DNA from: Streptomyces sp. I05A-00742 | GTDB taxonomy: Bacteria; Actinomycetota; Actinomycetes; Streptomycetales; Streptomycetaceae | Direction: 5' to 3' | Assembly: GCF_013055795.1 (NCBI RefSeq) | Contig: NZ_JABETO010000013.1 | Location: forward strand, 117,786-181,785 | DNA: 64,000 nucleotides | Shown: one piece after another, positions 1 through 9,778 of the stretch | How the letters are laid out: every line of letters starts with the position of its first letter | Numbering within the stretch: position 1 is the stretch's first letter | Notes under the pieces: model-generated | Told to the model about the DNA's origin: nothing | Databases searched by the model: none | Seen by the model: only the letters and a program-made list of their open reading frames with translations | Program-made: the position numbers and the translations under genes

Positions 1-1
1 G

Positions 2-286
2 GAGCTCCTGCACGCGCTCGAACGTGTTCCGGCGCCACGGCTCGCCCTCGACCGGCAGGTGGTCGGGCTCTCCGTCAGCCTCGTGATGAACAACATCTGC
101 CGTCCGACCACGTACCGTGCGATCGGCCTCGACCCCCGCCGGGCCGTGCGCGAGGCCGCCCGCAACCCGCACCACCGGGAGACCCGGCTGTGGGTCGGGG
201 AGAAGCTGGTCGCGTTCCTCACCGAGGCGGGTCTCATCACCCGCGCCGAGCACCCCTGGTGGCGCCGGGCCGGTCTCATGCGCTGA
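2..286 (+). CDS. C-terminal end of a possible AurF/CmlI-like diiron oxygenase (5' end outside window)
   Basis: The reading frame is open from the first bases and ends at a TGA at 284-286, so only about 94 C-terminal residues are visible. They include the stretches YRAIGLDPRR, ARNPHHRET and a tail of the form FLTEAGLI..WWRRAGLM. From memory this resembles the C-terminus of AurF-type diiron oxygenases, which N-oxygenate amines in natural-product pathways, but the iron ligands lie outside the window, so this is a weak call. The gene converges on the ketosynthase operon, with a strong terminator hairpin between them. If the assignment holds, it may belong with the KAS/ACP genes in one biosynthetic locus extending to the left. 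Confidence 0.4.
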   Translation, partial: ELLHALERVPAPRLALDRQVVGLSVSLVMNNICRPTTYRAIGLDPRRAVREAARNPHHRETRLWVGEKLVAFLTEAGLITRAEHPWWRRAGLMR

Positions 287-299
287 CGGACCGACGGAC

Positions 300-329
300 G
301 CGGCCCGGCGGGAAAGCCCGCCGGGCCGC
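300..329. terminator. Bidirectional Rho-independent-type hairpin
   Basis: A perfect 13-bp stem (GCGGCCCGGCGGG, loop AAAG, CCCGCCGGGCCGC) lies between two convergent genes, 14 bp after the left gene and 8 bp before the stop of the ketosynthase. It lacks a T-tract, as is usual for Streptomyces terminators, and probably serves both strands. Confidence 0.85.
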
Positions 330-336
330 ATCCGCG

Positions 337-1560
337 TCACACCCGCCGCAGCACCACGACCGCGTTGTGGCCGCCGAACCCGCACGAGTTGCTGACCACC
401 GCCTCGACCCGGCCGCTGCGCGCCTCCTTGGCCACGACGTCGAGGTCGATCTCCGGATCGAGGCGTTCGAGGTTGGCGGTCGGAGGGATGACCTGGTGCT
501 GGAGCGTCAGGACGCCCAGCGCCGCCTCGACGGCCCCCGCGGCCCCGAGCATATGGCCGGTGACTCCCTTGGTGGACGTCACGGGCGGGGGACGGTGACC
601 GAACAGCCGGCGCAGGGTGTCGCCCTCGATCCGGTCGTTCATGGGCGTGGACGTGCCATGGGCGTTGACGTGCCCGATGTCCGCCGGCCCCAGCCCCGCG
701 TCCGCGAGCGCGGTGGTGAACGCCCGGACCAGGCCCGCCCCTTCGGGGTGGGCGGCGGCGTGGTGGAAGCCGTCAGTGGAGGTGCCGTGCCCGGCCAGCA
801 GCGCCCGCACCGGAGCCCGCCGGGCACGGGCGTCGGGGAGCCGTTCGAGGACAAGGATCCCGGCCCCCTCGGCGAGGACGAAGCCGTCCCGGTCGGCGTC
901 GAACGGGCGGCTGGCCCCGGCCGGGTCGTGCAGCCGCGTCGAGAGGGCCTTCATCTGGGAGAAGGAGACCGACGACATGGGGTGGCAGGGCGCCTCGGCC
1001 CCGCCGGCGAGGACGACGTCACAGCGCCCGGCCAGCAGCAGGTCCCGGGCCACGCACAGGGCCGTCGCCCCCGAGGCACAGGCGGTGGTCACCGCCATAC
1101 TGGGACCCAGCGCCTGGAACGCCATGCCGATCTCGCCCGCCGCCGCGTTCACCGTGGACCGGGGGACGGTGAGCGGGGAGACCCCCTCGTAGTCGGCGTT
1201 CAGGAGCTTGGTGATGCCCCGGACCGCCGTGTCCTTGCTCTCCGTGCCCACGCCGACGACCACACCGACGCGGGCGCCGTCCCAGGTCCCCGGGTCGAGC
1301 CCGGCATCGGCCACCGCCTCGTGCGCGGCGGCGAGGGCCAGATGGACGAAGCGGTCCATGCGCCACGACTGCCGTCCCACCACGGCGCGGACGTCGAAGT
1401 CCGGGACCCGGCAGCTCATCGGCACCGGCACATCCCCCAGCGCGGGGTCGAGGGCGGCGGTCGGCACCCCGGAGCACACCCTCCGCCACGTCGCGTCGAC
1501 CCCCACCCCGGCCGGGGTGACCAGCCCCAGGCCGGTGACGGCGACGCCGGGGGACGTCAT
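337..1560 (-). CDS. 3-oxoacyl-ACP synthase II-type ketosynthase (FabF-like)
   Basis: A 407-residue condensing enzyme that elongates an ACP-bound acyl chain by decarboxylative Claisen condensation. The Cys-His-His triad is complete: Cys about residue 161 in TTACASGA, His about 301 in NAHGTST, His about 336 in KGVTGHMLGA. The C-terminal SNSCGFGGHNA motif of KAS I/II enzymes is present. The ATG at 1558-1560 overlaps the ACP stop in an ATGA arrangement, so it is translationally coupled to the ACP gene and an upstream extension in this frame is rejected. The KAS III-like gene, ACP and this gene run in that order. This looks like a dedicated mini fatty-acid or acyl-starter assembly set rather than the housekeeping fab operon, because fabD is absent. 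The acyl product is unknown. Confidence 0.9.
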   Translation of the reverse strand: MTSPGVAVTGLGLVTPAGVGVDATWRRVCSGVPTAALDPALGDVPVPMSCRVPDFDVRAVVGRQSWRMDRFVHLALAAAHEAVADAGLDPGTWDGARVGVVVGVGTESKDTAVRGITKLLNADYEGVSPLTVPRSTVNAAAGEIGMAFQALGPSMAVTTACASGATALCVARDLLLAGRCDVVLAGGAEAPCHPMSSVSFSQMKALSTRLHDPAGASRPFDADRDGFVLAEGAGILVLERLPDARARRAPVRALLAGHGTSTDGFHHAAAHPEGAGLVRAFTTALADAGLGPADIGHVNAHGTSTPMNDRIEGDTLRRLFGHRPPPVTSTKGVTGHMLGAAGAVEAALGVLTLQHQVIPPTANLERLDPEIDLDVVAKEARSGRVEAVVSNSCGFGGHNAVVVLRRV

Positions 1561-1835
1561 GCCGACGGGCCCGGGGAGCCGGCGAAGGTCTCCGGGGCGC
1601 GCTGCGCCTGCTCGACCGCGGCCACCGCCTCGGCGAACGTGGTGCGCAGGGACATCAGGTCCTCGCCGGACGGGACATGGAGGCCGAGGTCGTCCTTGAG
1701 CACGCACACCAGCTCCACCAGCGCCAGGGAATCCATGCCCAGGGCTTCCATGGTGCTGTCGGGGCGGATGGAGTCGACGGGGATGTTGAAGTACTGGCCC
1801 ATGCAGGACCTGATGGGCTCGTACAGAGGCGTCAT
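1557..1835 (-). CDS. Acyl carrier protein
   Basis: A 92-residue carrier protein. The 4'-phosphopantetheine attachment site is Ser36 in the GMDSLAL motif, followed by the helix II pattern VELVCVLKDDLGL. The tail after about residue 75 (EQAQRAPETFAGSPGP) is longer and less structured than in FabC-type ACPs. The start at 1833-1835 is preceded by GAGGAAC at a good distance. The stop overlaps the ketosynthase start by 4 bp and the KAS III-like gene ends 67 bp upstream, so all three are probably one operon. It is the likely acyl carrier for both neighbouring condensing enzymes. Confidence 0.92.
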   Translation of the reverse strand: MTPLYEPIRSCMGQYFNIPVDSIRPDSTMEALGMDSLALVELVCVLKDDLGLHVPSGEDLMSLRTTFAEAVAAVEQAQRAPETFAGSPGPSA

Positions 1836-1902
1836 GGTCGGTTCCTCACTGCCGAAGGGAGGGTCGTCGGGGGAAGTCGGGGAGGGGCGGAGCGGGCACA
1901 CG

Positions 1903-2928
1903 TCACAACCGGGCCACCACCAGCCCCGCGCTGCTGCCCGCCGCCAGTCCGAGGAGGGCGATCAGGTCCCCGGGGTGGGCCTTTCCGGTCTCCAGGGCCC
2001 GGACCAGTTGCAGGGGCAGGGACGCCGACGCCACGTTGCCGTGCCGGGGCAGCGTCACCACCAGCCGGTCCTCGGGAAGGCCGGTGAGCGTGCACAGGGT
2101 CCCGATGTCGCCGACGGCCACCTGATGGACGCCGACGAAGGCGAAGTCCGTGACCGACAGCTCCAGGGCGTCGAGCAGGGCGCGCAGGCGGGGCGCCAGG
2201 GACCGCAGGGCGGACCGCAGGTGCACGCCGTCCATCCGGAAGTAGCGGTGCTCGTCGTCCTGTTCCCGCAGATCGAGACTGCCGCCGTACCGGAGGGTCG
2301 CCGCCTGCCAGGCACGGGAGTCCGCGGCGAAGTCGCAGTGCAGCACACCCGGCGCGTCCGGCCCGTCCGGGCCCGCCGTGACCAGCAGCGCCGCTCCGGC
2401 GTCGGAGAAACCGTAGGCCGGGAAGGCCCGGGTGAACGCCGCCGCGTCCGGGACGCGCATCCGGACGGCCGTCGAGGGCACCTCACCACAGGTGATCAGC
2501 ACGGTGCGGTACCGGTGCGCGGAGATCAGCGCCTGGGCGACCTCCAGGGCGTTGAGCACGCTGTTGCACGCGTTCTTCACATCGAACACCGGGCAGGAGA
2601 GCCCCAGTTTGGCGGCCACGATGTGGGACGTCGCGGGCTCGATCATGTCCTGGGAGCTCGCCGCGAACAGCAGCAGGTCGATGTCGGCCGGCTGGGCCCC
2701 GGTGTCGGCCAGCACCTTCCGGGCGGCGCACACCGCCAGGTCGGACGCTTGCTGGTCCGGCGCCGCCACATGCACGCCCTCCACGCCGGTGAGCTGGGTG
2801 ATCAGGCCCGGCGGCGGAGCGAAGGGGGCGCTGGCGGCGGCGATCCCGGCCTCCCGCTCCGCCATGCCGATCCACCGCTCGGGCAGATGGACCGCTGCGC
2901 CCGTCAGCCGGGCTCGTACATCGCTCAC
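1903..2928 (-). CDS. 3-oxoacyl-ACP synthase III-like condensing enzyme
   Basis: A KAS III-fold protein of about 341 residues. The nucleophile is Cys121 in VKNACNS. The His of GVHQVA and the Asn of HGNVASASLP complete a FabH-type Cys-His-Asn triad. The family primes acyl chains from acyl-CoA or performs related ester or amide formation. The region around the active-site Cys departs from standard FabH (AACSG), suggesting an unusual starter. The GTG at 2926-2928 is preferred because the fold begins there (VRARLTGAAVHLPE), but no clear Shine-Dalgarno precedes it, and an in-frame GTG at 2997 would add 23 residues. It is the first gene of the KAS III-ACP-KAS II operon. Confidence 0.85.
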   Translation of the reverse strand: MSDVRARLTGAAVHLPERWIGMAEREAGIAAASAPFAPPPGLITQLTGVEGVHVAAPDQQASDLAVCAARKVLADTGAQPADIDLLLFAASSQDMIEPATSHIVAAKLGLSCPVFDVKNACNSVLNALEVAQALISAHRYRTVLITCGEVPSTAVRMRVPDAAAFTRAFPAYGFSDAGAALLVTAGPDGPDAPGVLHCDFAADSRAWQAATLRYGGSLDLREQDDEHRYFRMDGVHLRSALRSLAPRLRALLDALELSVTDFAFVGVHQVAVGDIGTLCTLTGLPEDRLVVTLPRHGNVASASLPLQLVRALETGKAHPGDLIALLGLAAGSSAGLVVARL

Positions 2929-3021
2929 CCGCGGCAACGTAACAAGCACTCTGTACGACGATCTCTCATGCGCGCGGCGAGGCCGGTCCGATGACACCTG
3001 ACCGGCCCAACGCCGCGGCCG

Positions 3022-3918
3022 TCACAGCCGGGGCAGCCCGCACCACCGGGTGAGGAGGCGGTCGCAGCCCAGCGGCACCTCGTCCAGCCCCGCGACGGCC
3101 CGTTTCACCGGGTCGCGCACGACGGCCGGGGTCACCGCGTCGAGCAGGGCGGCGAGCCGTACGTCGGCCCCGACCCCGTACCGGGCCCGCGGCCGGGGTG
3201 CGGTCAGGGCGCGGTGGACGACCGCCGCGGCGCGTTCCGGACCGGGGTGACGGCCGGGGGTGCGGAGGGCCGCCGCGGCGGCCCGGTAGCAGTCGCCGTA
3301 GCGGGGGGAGACCGTGCTGGGCCGCTCCAGCGCGCGGGCGGCCTGCTCCAGCAGGGGGCTGGCGTGGAAACCCGGTTCGACGAGGACCACGTCCACGCCG
3401 AACGGCGCCGCCTCCATGCGCAGTGCCTCGGTCAGCGCGTTGAGGCCGGCCTTGCCCGCGCTGTACCAGCCGGTGAAGGGCAGGACGGCCCGGCCCGCGG
3501 CAGAGGAGACGTTGACGATCCGGCCCCCGCCGCGGCGCCGCATCGCCGGCAGGACCAGCCGCGCGATGCGGGCCGGCGCCAGGAGGTTGACCTCAAGACC
3601 CTGCCGCGCCTCGGCCTCGTCCACGTCCTCCACGGCCCTCGGCACGGTGACACCGGCGTTGTTCACCACGGCCCACGGACCGCCGTCGGTGCGTTCCGCG
3701 ATATCGGCGAGGACGTCCCGGCAGGCCGTCGCGTCCGTGACGTCGAGCACCGGGACGTGCAGCCGTACGCCCCGTTCCTCGGCGTGGGCCCGCAGCTTCC
3801 CGGCCTTCTCCTCGTCGCGGGCCGTCGCGAACACCTCGTACCCCGCGCGGGCCAGCCGCAGGGCCGTGGCCCGGCCGATCCCGCTGGTCGCCCCCGTCAC
3901 CACCACGCTGCGCGACAT
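3022..3918 (-). CDS. Short-chain dehydrogenase/reductase
   Basis: A 298-residue classical SDR. The cofactor-binding TGATSGIG motif is near residue 8, the NNAG motif near residue 87 and the catalytic YSAGK near residue 155, with the preceding Ser in NVSSAAG. The Rossmann strand VVVTGATSG followed by FATARDEEK suggests NADP(H) preference. The length after the catalytic site (a C-terminal extension rich in Arg and Ala) is somewhat long for a classical SDR. It lies 93 bp upstream of the KAS III-like gene on the same strand and could act in the same pathway as a ketoreductase, but the gap leaves room for a separate promoter. The substrate cannot be deduced. Confidence 0.9.
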   Translation of the reverse strand: MSRSVVVTGATSGIGRATALRLARAGYEVFATARDEEKAGKLRAHAEERGVRLHVPVLDVTDATACRDVLADIAERTDGGPWAVVNNAGVTVPRAVEDVDEAEARQGLEVNLLAPARIARLVLPAMRRRGGGRIVNVSSAAGRAVLPFTGWYSAGKAGLNALTEALRMEAAPFGVDVVLVEPGFHASPLLEQAARALERPSTVSPRYGDCYRAAAAALRTPGRHPGPERAAAVVHRALTAPRPRARYGVGADVRLAALLDAVTPAVVRDPVKRAVAGLDEVPLGCDRLLTRWCGLPRL

Positions 3919-4043
3919 CCGACACCCTTCCCACCGACGGCACTGGCTGTCCCGTCAGTGGACCGTCCGGCGCGTTCAAGGCGGCCGGGACACCCCGCGT
4001 GCCCGGAAAGATCGCCCGGATGTCCGCGTGCGGGCCCGCCGCT

Positions 4044-4493
4044 CTACTGCACGTCGAACTCGTTGCCCTCCGGGTCCGTCATCGTCACATGGCTGTTGCC
4101 GTGCCCGGTCACCACGCGCAGCACCGCGGCGCCGAGGCCCTCCAGCCGCTTCACCTCGTCGTCCCGGGTCCCGGCGGCGACGTGGAGGTCCAGGTGGAGC
4201 CGGTTCTTGCCCCGCTTGGGCTCGGGGACGGCCTGGAAGAGCAGCCGGCGGCCGAGGCCCGTGCCGCTCGCCGCGTCCACCGGGTCCTCGGGGTGCCGGA
4301 CCGCCGCCAGGTTCCGCCATGCCTTGCGGCCACCGGTTTCGACGACGTCCTCCGGGCCGACGGCCCCGGCGCCGAGCAGCCGCTCGATGAGCGCGCTGTT
4401 GTCCTCGACCTCGTAGCCCAGGGCCGCGCCCCAGAAGGCGGCCAGCCGGTTCGGGTCGGCGCAGTCGACGACGAGTTTCCAGTGCAGAGCCAT
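4044..4493 (-). CDS. VOC superfamily (glyoxalase-like) protein
   Basis: A 149-residue protein with paired beta-alpha-beta-beta-beta modules: LHWKLVVDCADPNRLAAFWG at the N-terminus, then HLDLHV and VTMTDPEGNEFDV at the C-terminus. It matches small actinobacterial VOC proteins of unknown substrate. The start at 4493 has GGGGGAT just upstream, whereas an in-frame ATG at 4538 lacks a ribosome-binding site. The gene is divergent from the small membrane protein at 4737 and appears monocistronic. Possible roles in the superfamily are isomerase, dioxygenase or antibiotic binding, with nothing here to choose among them. Confidence 0.85.
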   Translation of the reverse strand: MALHWKLVVDCADPNRLAAFWGAALGYEVEDNSALIERLLGAGAVGPEDVVETGGRKAWRNLAAVRHPEDPVDAASGTGLGRRLLFQAVPEPKRGKNRLHLDLHVAAGTRDDEVKRLEGLGAAVLRVVTGHGNSHVTMTDPEGNEFDVQ

Positions 4494-4736
4494 GGGATCC
4501 CCCGGGTGACGGTTCTTCAGGACAAGGAAGCCTTTCATAGTGGTTACACGAGCGACGCCGCAAACCGGACTGGAGGGGTCGACGGCCTGGGCCCGGCGCC
4601 GACCGGTGCGATATGCGCCCTGCTGGGCATCCGTCGGATGTGCCGATAATGGAGGCGCGTCGCGCCCGGCCGCCGTCACGGAGGCCGCGGACGCGGACAC
4701 CCGACAGACAATGAGCACCGGAAAATGGGGGCGTCG

Positions 4737-5153
4737 ATGAAGAGCGAGCAGCAGCACGAGAAGCGGTACCGGGGGCGACCGGCCCGCCGGATCTCCGCTG
4801 TCGTGGCGCTGGCGCTGGGCACCGCGCTGCTGGCCACGCCCGCGTCGGCCGTGAGCGACCGGCCGGTGGCCCGGACGGCACAGCACGCGTCGGTGGACAC
4901 CGCCGCCGGTCCGGCCGCCGCGGCCGGGGACGGGGCGGCGCGCTCCGCGGCCGGTCCGGCGGCGGAGGTCCGGCAGGCGGACGCCGGTGACCAGGTCCTG
5001 GCCAAGGAGAAGAAGAAAAAGAAGAAGGGTTTCTTCAAGAAACTGGGCATCGCCCTGGTCGTCATCCTGATCGTCGTGATCATCCTGGTGATCGTCGCGA
5101 TCGCGCTGATCGTCCACTTCGTGCGCAAGGCGTTCCGCCGCCGCCGTTCCTGA
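4737..5153 (+). CDS. Small exported or membrane protein with Lys-rich patch and one long hydrophobic segment
   Basis: About 138 residues. The N-terminal signal-like segment is ISAVVALALGTALL with ATPASA cleavage-like residues. An Ala/Gly-rich disordered stretch follows, then a run of seven lysines, then a roughly 25-residue hydrophobic helix of Val/Ile/Leu (about residues 106-130), and a basic FRRRR C-terminus. The Lys-rich face, membrane helix and Arg tail suggest a single-pass or amphipathic membrane peptide. No family was recognised. The ATG at 4725 is an alternative start, but the GGGGG at 4727-4731 sits at the right distance for 4737. A strong hairpin follows 47 bp after the stop. Confidence 0.65.
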   Translation: MKSEQQHEKRYRGRPARRISAVVALALGTALLATPASAVSDRPVARTAQHASVDTAAGPAAAAGDGAARSAAGPAAEVRQADAGDQVLAKEKKKKKKGFFKKLGIALVVILIVVIILVIVAIALIVHFVRKAFRRRRS

Positions 5154-5200
5154 GCGGCCGATCACCACACTGTCGGGCGCGGCCGGGCCCCCGTAGAGTC

Positions 5201-5244
5201 GGCGGTGGCCCGGAGCCGGCTCCAAGGACTCCGGGCCGACCGCC
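5201..5244 (+). terminator. Long stem-loop between the small membrane gene and the UvrA-like gene
   Basis: GGCGGTGGCCCGGAG at 5201-5215 pairs with CTCCGGGCC-G-ACCGCC at 5229-5244, a 15-bp stem with a single bulge and a 13-nt loop. It lies 47 bp after one stop codon and 82 bp before the next start. It could terminate the upstream transcript or act as a leader attenuator of the UvrA-like gene; the sequence alone cannot decide. Confidence 0.6.
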
Positions 5245-5326
5245 GTTCAGGGGCGGTGCAGCTCCCGAGGCAGGCGACGCCGACGGGGGCCGCGGAAGCG
5301 GTCCCGCCCGACAGTTGGAGAGAACG

Positions 5327-7699
<2,373 letters not shown>

Positions 7700-7722
7700 C
7701 GCCGAGCGGGGCCGGCCGGTTC

Positions 7723-8640
7723 TCAGCTCGTCCGGACGACCCAGGCGAGGGCGAGCCACGGGCCGGCCGCCGCGCCCGCGGCGAGCCCCCAGCCCGTCGT
7801 GGTGTCGGGGAAACCGGTGAGCAGCGGGACGCTGAGCGCCGCCCCGCCGGCCAGGACCGCCGCGGCGGGCAGGTGCACCCAGGGTTCGAAGCGCCGGGCG
7901 CGGGCGACCCCGGCCTCCCGGCGGTGCATGGCGACGGCCGTGCTCAGCCCCGCGACGAGGGCGAGCAGCCAGATGACGGGCCGGACGACGATGCGGCCGA
8001 CGGTGGACGAGAGGTCGTCGGCGGCGGGACGCACTCCGAGGTCCGGGCGGCTCGGCGCGTACAGCAGCTCGATGGAGCGGCCCTGTTCCAGCTCTCCCTC
8101 GGTCCGGACCCCGCCCACGGTCATCTGGCGCGGGCCGGAGTCGAACGGCACGGTGACCACGATCGTCGAGCTGAACTCCTCGACGTCACGGCCGGCCGCT
8201 CCGGGGGTCTGCGTCCCGCCGACCACCTTCGACACGGTCAGCTGGTGAGTGCGGCCCCCCGCCCGGTTCAGCTCGGCGAGCCACCTGCCCTCCGTCCCGT
8301 CCGGCCCCACCGCCTGGTTGAGCGCGGCGGCGCTGGTGAGGGCGATGCCGAGGCCCAGCACCCAGGAGAGGGCGCGCGACCGGCGCGGTTCGGGCCACGG
8401 TTGATGGCGCTTGCGCAGGGCCTTCCTGCGCAGCGCGGCCCGTCGGCGCGCGCGGACGAGAAGTGAGGCCAGGATCCAGCAGAGGGCGCAGAACCCCGTG
8501 GCGCCGAGCATCCAGAGCAGATGGCGCTTGGGCGGCAGTTCGCCGTAGGGGACCACGCCGTACGGGAGTACGGCGAGCAGTACGGTGGCGTAGCCGACGA
8601 GCAATGTCGCCCAACCGGTGAGCCGCGTCCCTGCCCTCAT
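7723..8640 (-). CDS. Integral membrane protein resembling the DUF3592 type
   Basis: About 305 residues. It has hydrophobic segments near residues 8-28, 43-62 and 90-108, a central soluble part (about 110-215) and a C-terminal group of two to four helices. The middle part carries TIVVTVPFDSGP and SIELLYAPSRPDLGV, the kind of beta-rich sequence with an xxLYxPxxP motif seen in DUF3592-like membrane proteins. The ATG at 8638-8640 is chosen over a TTG three codons upstream. It converges on the UvrA-like gene with a 23-bp gap. No function is known. Confidence 0.72.
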   Translation of the reverse strand: MRAGTRLTGWATLLVGYATVLLAVLPYGVVPYGELPPKRHLLWMLGATGFCALCWILASLLVRARRRAALRRKALRKRHQPWPEPRRSRALSWVLGLGIALTSAAALNQAVGPDGTEGRWLAELNRAGGRTHQLTVSKVVGGTQTPGAAGRDVEEFSSTIVVTVPFDSGPRQMTVGGVRTEGELEQGRSIELLYAPSRPDLGVRPAADDLSSTVGRIVVRPVIWLLALVAGLSTAVAMHRREAGVARARRFEPWVHLPAAAVLAGGAALSVPLLTGFPDTTTGWGLAAGAAAGPWLALAWVVRTS

Positions 8641-8739
8641 GCCCAACAACCCCGCCCCGCCGTCTGATGATCTTGACGTGGACAGCGTAGTTGGTGTTCT
8701 CGCGCATGTGTGCGAGCACCCGGGGGTCGGTGCGGAGGA

Positions 8740-9102
8740 TCAGGCGTAGGGGGTGAGGAATCGTTCGGGCTGGCAGGCGTCGCACGGCCGGACGTCGTGG
8801 GTGGCCATCTGGGCCCGGGCCTCGGCCGTCGTCAGGGTGTCCTCGCCGCCCTTGGGCACCCAGCAGCCGGCGTGGTGCAGTTCCTGGAGAACGCCGCCGG
8901 AGCGGCGGTACAGGGTGATGGGCCAGACCGCGTCCTCGAAATCCGGGCGCAGCGTCCGCCGATGGGAAATATGGGTCTGATCGGAGTCCCCGGAGAGACG
9001 TTTGAGCACGATCTCGCGGATCCAGTCGTGCGGAGAGCGGCCTACTCGGTGCGCCGCTGCCTCGATACGGTCGAGTTCGTCTGGGCTGAAGAGCTCCTCC
9101 AT
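8740..9102 (-). CDS. Small protein resembling the DUF6233 family, with an RHH-like N-terminus
   Basis: A 120-residue soluble protein. Residues 5-38 (LFSPDELDRIEAAAHRVGRS...IREIVLKRL) look like a ribbon-helix-helix-type segment. The C-terminal half holds W..TLYRR, a GCW element and DVRPCDACQPERFL with a CxxC pair, a pattern recalled from the streptomycete DUF6233 family, which is widespread, multi-copy and of unknown function. The gene appears monocistronic. The ribosome-binding site before 9102 is weak. Confidence 0.65.
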   Translation of the reverse strand: MEELFSPDELDRIEAAAHRVGRSPHDWIREIVLKRLSGDSDQTHISHRRTLRPDFEDAVWPITLYRRSGGVLQELHHAGCWVPKGGEDTLTTAEARAQMATHDVRPCDACQPERFLTPYA

Positions 9103-9450
9103 GACGGGGGACAGTAGCAGCGCGGGAGCACTCCCGGACCCGGATCCGAAGGATGAACTCACTGGGCTGACCTGCGGGTTGACCAGGGTGTACGGTTCGC
9201 CTCGGCAGGTGCCCGCGGCCCTCGCGCGGGTGCCGCGCGGCTTCTGCCGGGCCAACGCGCCCGGCATAGGACAAGCGTGTATTCGACGTGGCATCCGCCG
9301 CATACCTGAAGGGCCCATTCCGCGTTTCCGGGAATCACCTGTCCTCGTGAATACCCGGCCGTCCGGCGCCGGCCGCGGAAGGCGGGAAATGCGCAGCGAA
9401 CAAGGGCGAATCCGGGGCAAGAGGGCGCTTTTCCGGAGGCCGCCCGGGCT
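9103..9450. other. Intergenic stretch, nothing convincing
   Basis: This spacer separates two leftward genes. It should hold the promoter of the DUF6233-like gene at its left end, and a TTGACC at about 9179 is visible on the plus strand. Open frames crossing it have implausible Arg/Pro composition. No hairpin terminator stands out. Confidence 0.5.
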
Positions 9451-9579
9451 TCACCGCGAGGCGTGCGAACCCAGGTAGAAGAGCAGCCAGATGAAACCGG
9501 CCAGCAGGTGGCCCAGGACGATGTAGATCAGGACCCGCCAGCCGATCGCCTTCTCGGCGTACTTCTCGCTGTCGCCCAC
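9451..9579 (-). CDS. Very small single-pass membrane protein (DUF6126-like)
   Basis: A 42-residue protein: a short acidic N-terminus (GDSEKYAEKA), then a membrane helix VLIYIVLGHLLAGFIWLLFY and a short GSHASR tail. It matches the recalled streptomycete DUF6126 pattern (EKYxEKxxxxRxxIYIxxGHxxAxFxWLLFYLG). The GTG at 9577-9579 has AGGAG seven bases upstream, whereas the longer in-frame ATG at 9612 has none. No function is known. Confidence 0.75.
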   Translation of the reverse strand: MGDSEKYAEKAIGWRVLIYIVLGHLLAGFIWLLFYLGSHASR

Positions 9580-9699
9580 TGCCGTGCTCCTGTCCGAACG
9601 CCGTCCGGTCATCGTAGAACACCCGTGCGGGGGGTCTCCGGCCGTCGGTGGCGCCCGGCCGTGTGGGCCATGTGGGGGCGGACGAGGCGTGTTCGGTGA

Positions 9700-9778
9700 G
9701 TTTGTCACATGATCTTAGGTCCATTTTGTTAGGTTATTTCCGCTTGTTCCCGTCTGTCCGTGTACGGCTGGGGGTGTT
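9700..9778 (+). promoter_or_regulatory. AT-rich promoter region of the cellulose-synthase-like gene with TTAGGT direct repeat
   Basis: Composition drops sharply to AT-rich here. Two identical TTAGGT hexamers at 9715-9720 and 9729-9734 are 14 bp apart start to start, a spacing that could be a regulator site or alternative promoter elements. The region lies just upstream of the GT2 gene. Promoter function is inferred. Confidence 0.4.

Noticed and set aside
190..2994. Long plus-strand open frame across the ketosynthase region
   Set aside because: It is antisense to three genes with clear active sites and has Arg/Gly/His-rich nonsense composition, typical of shadow frames in high-GC DNA.
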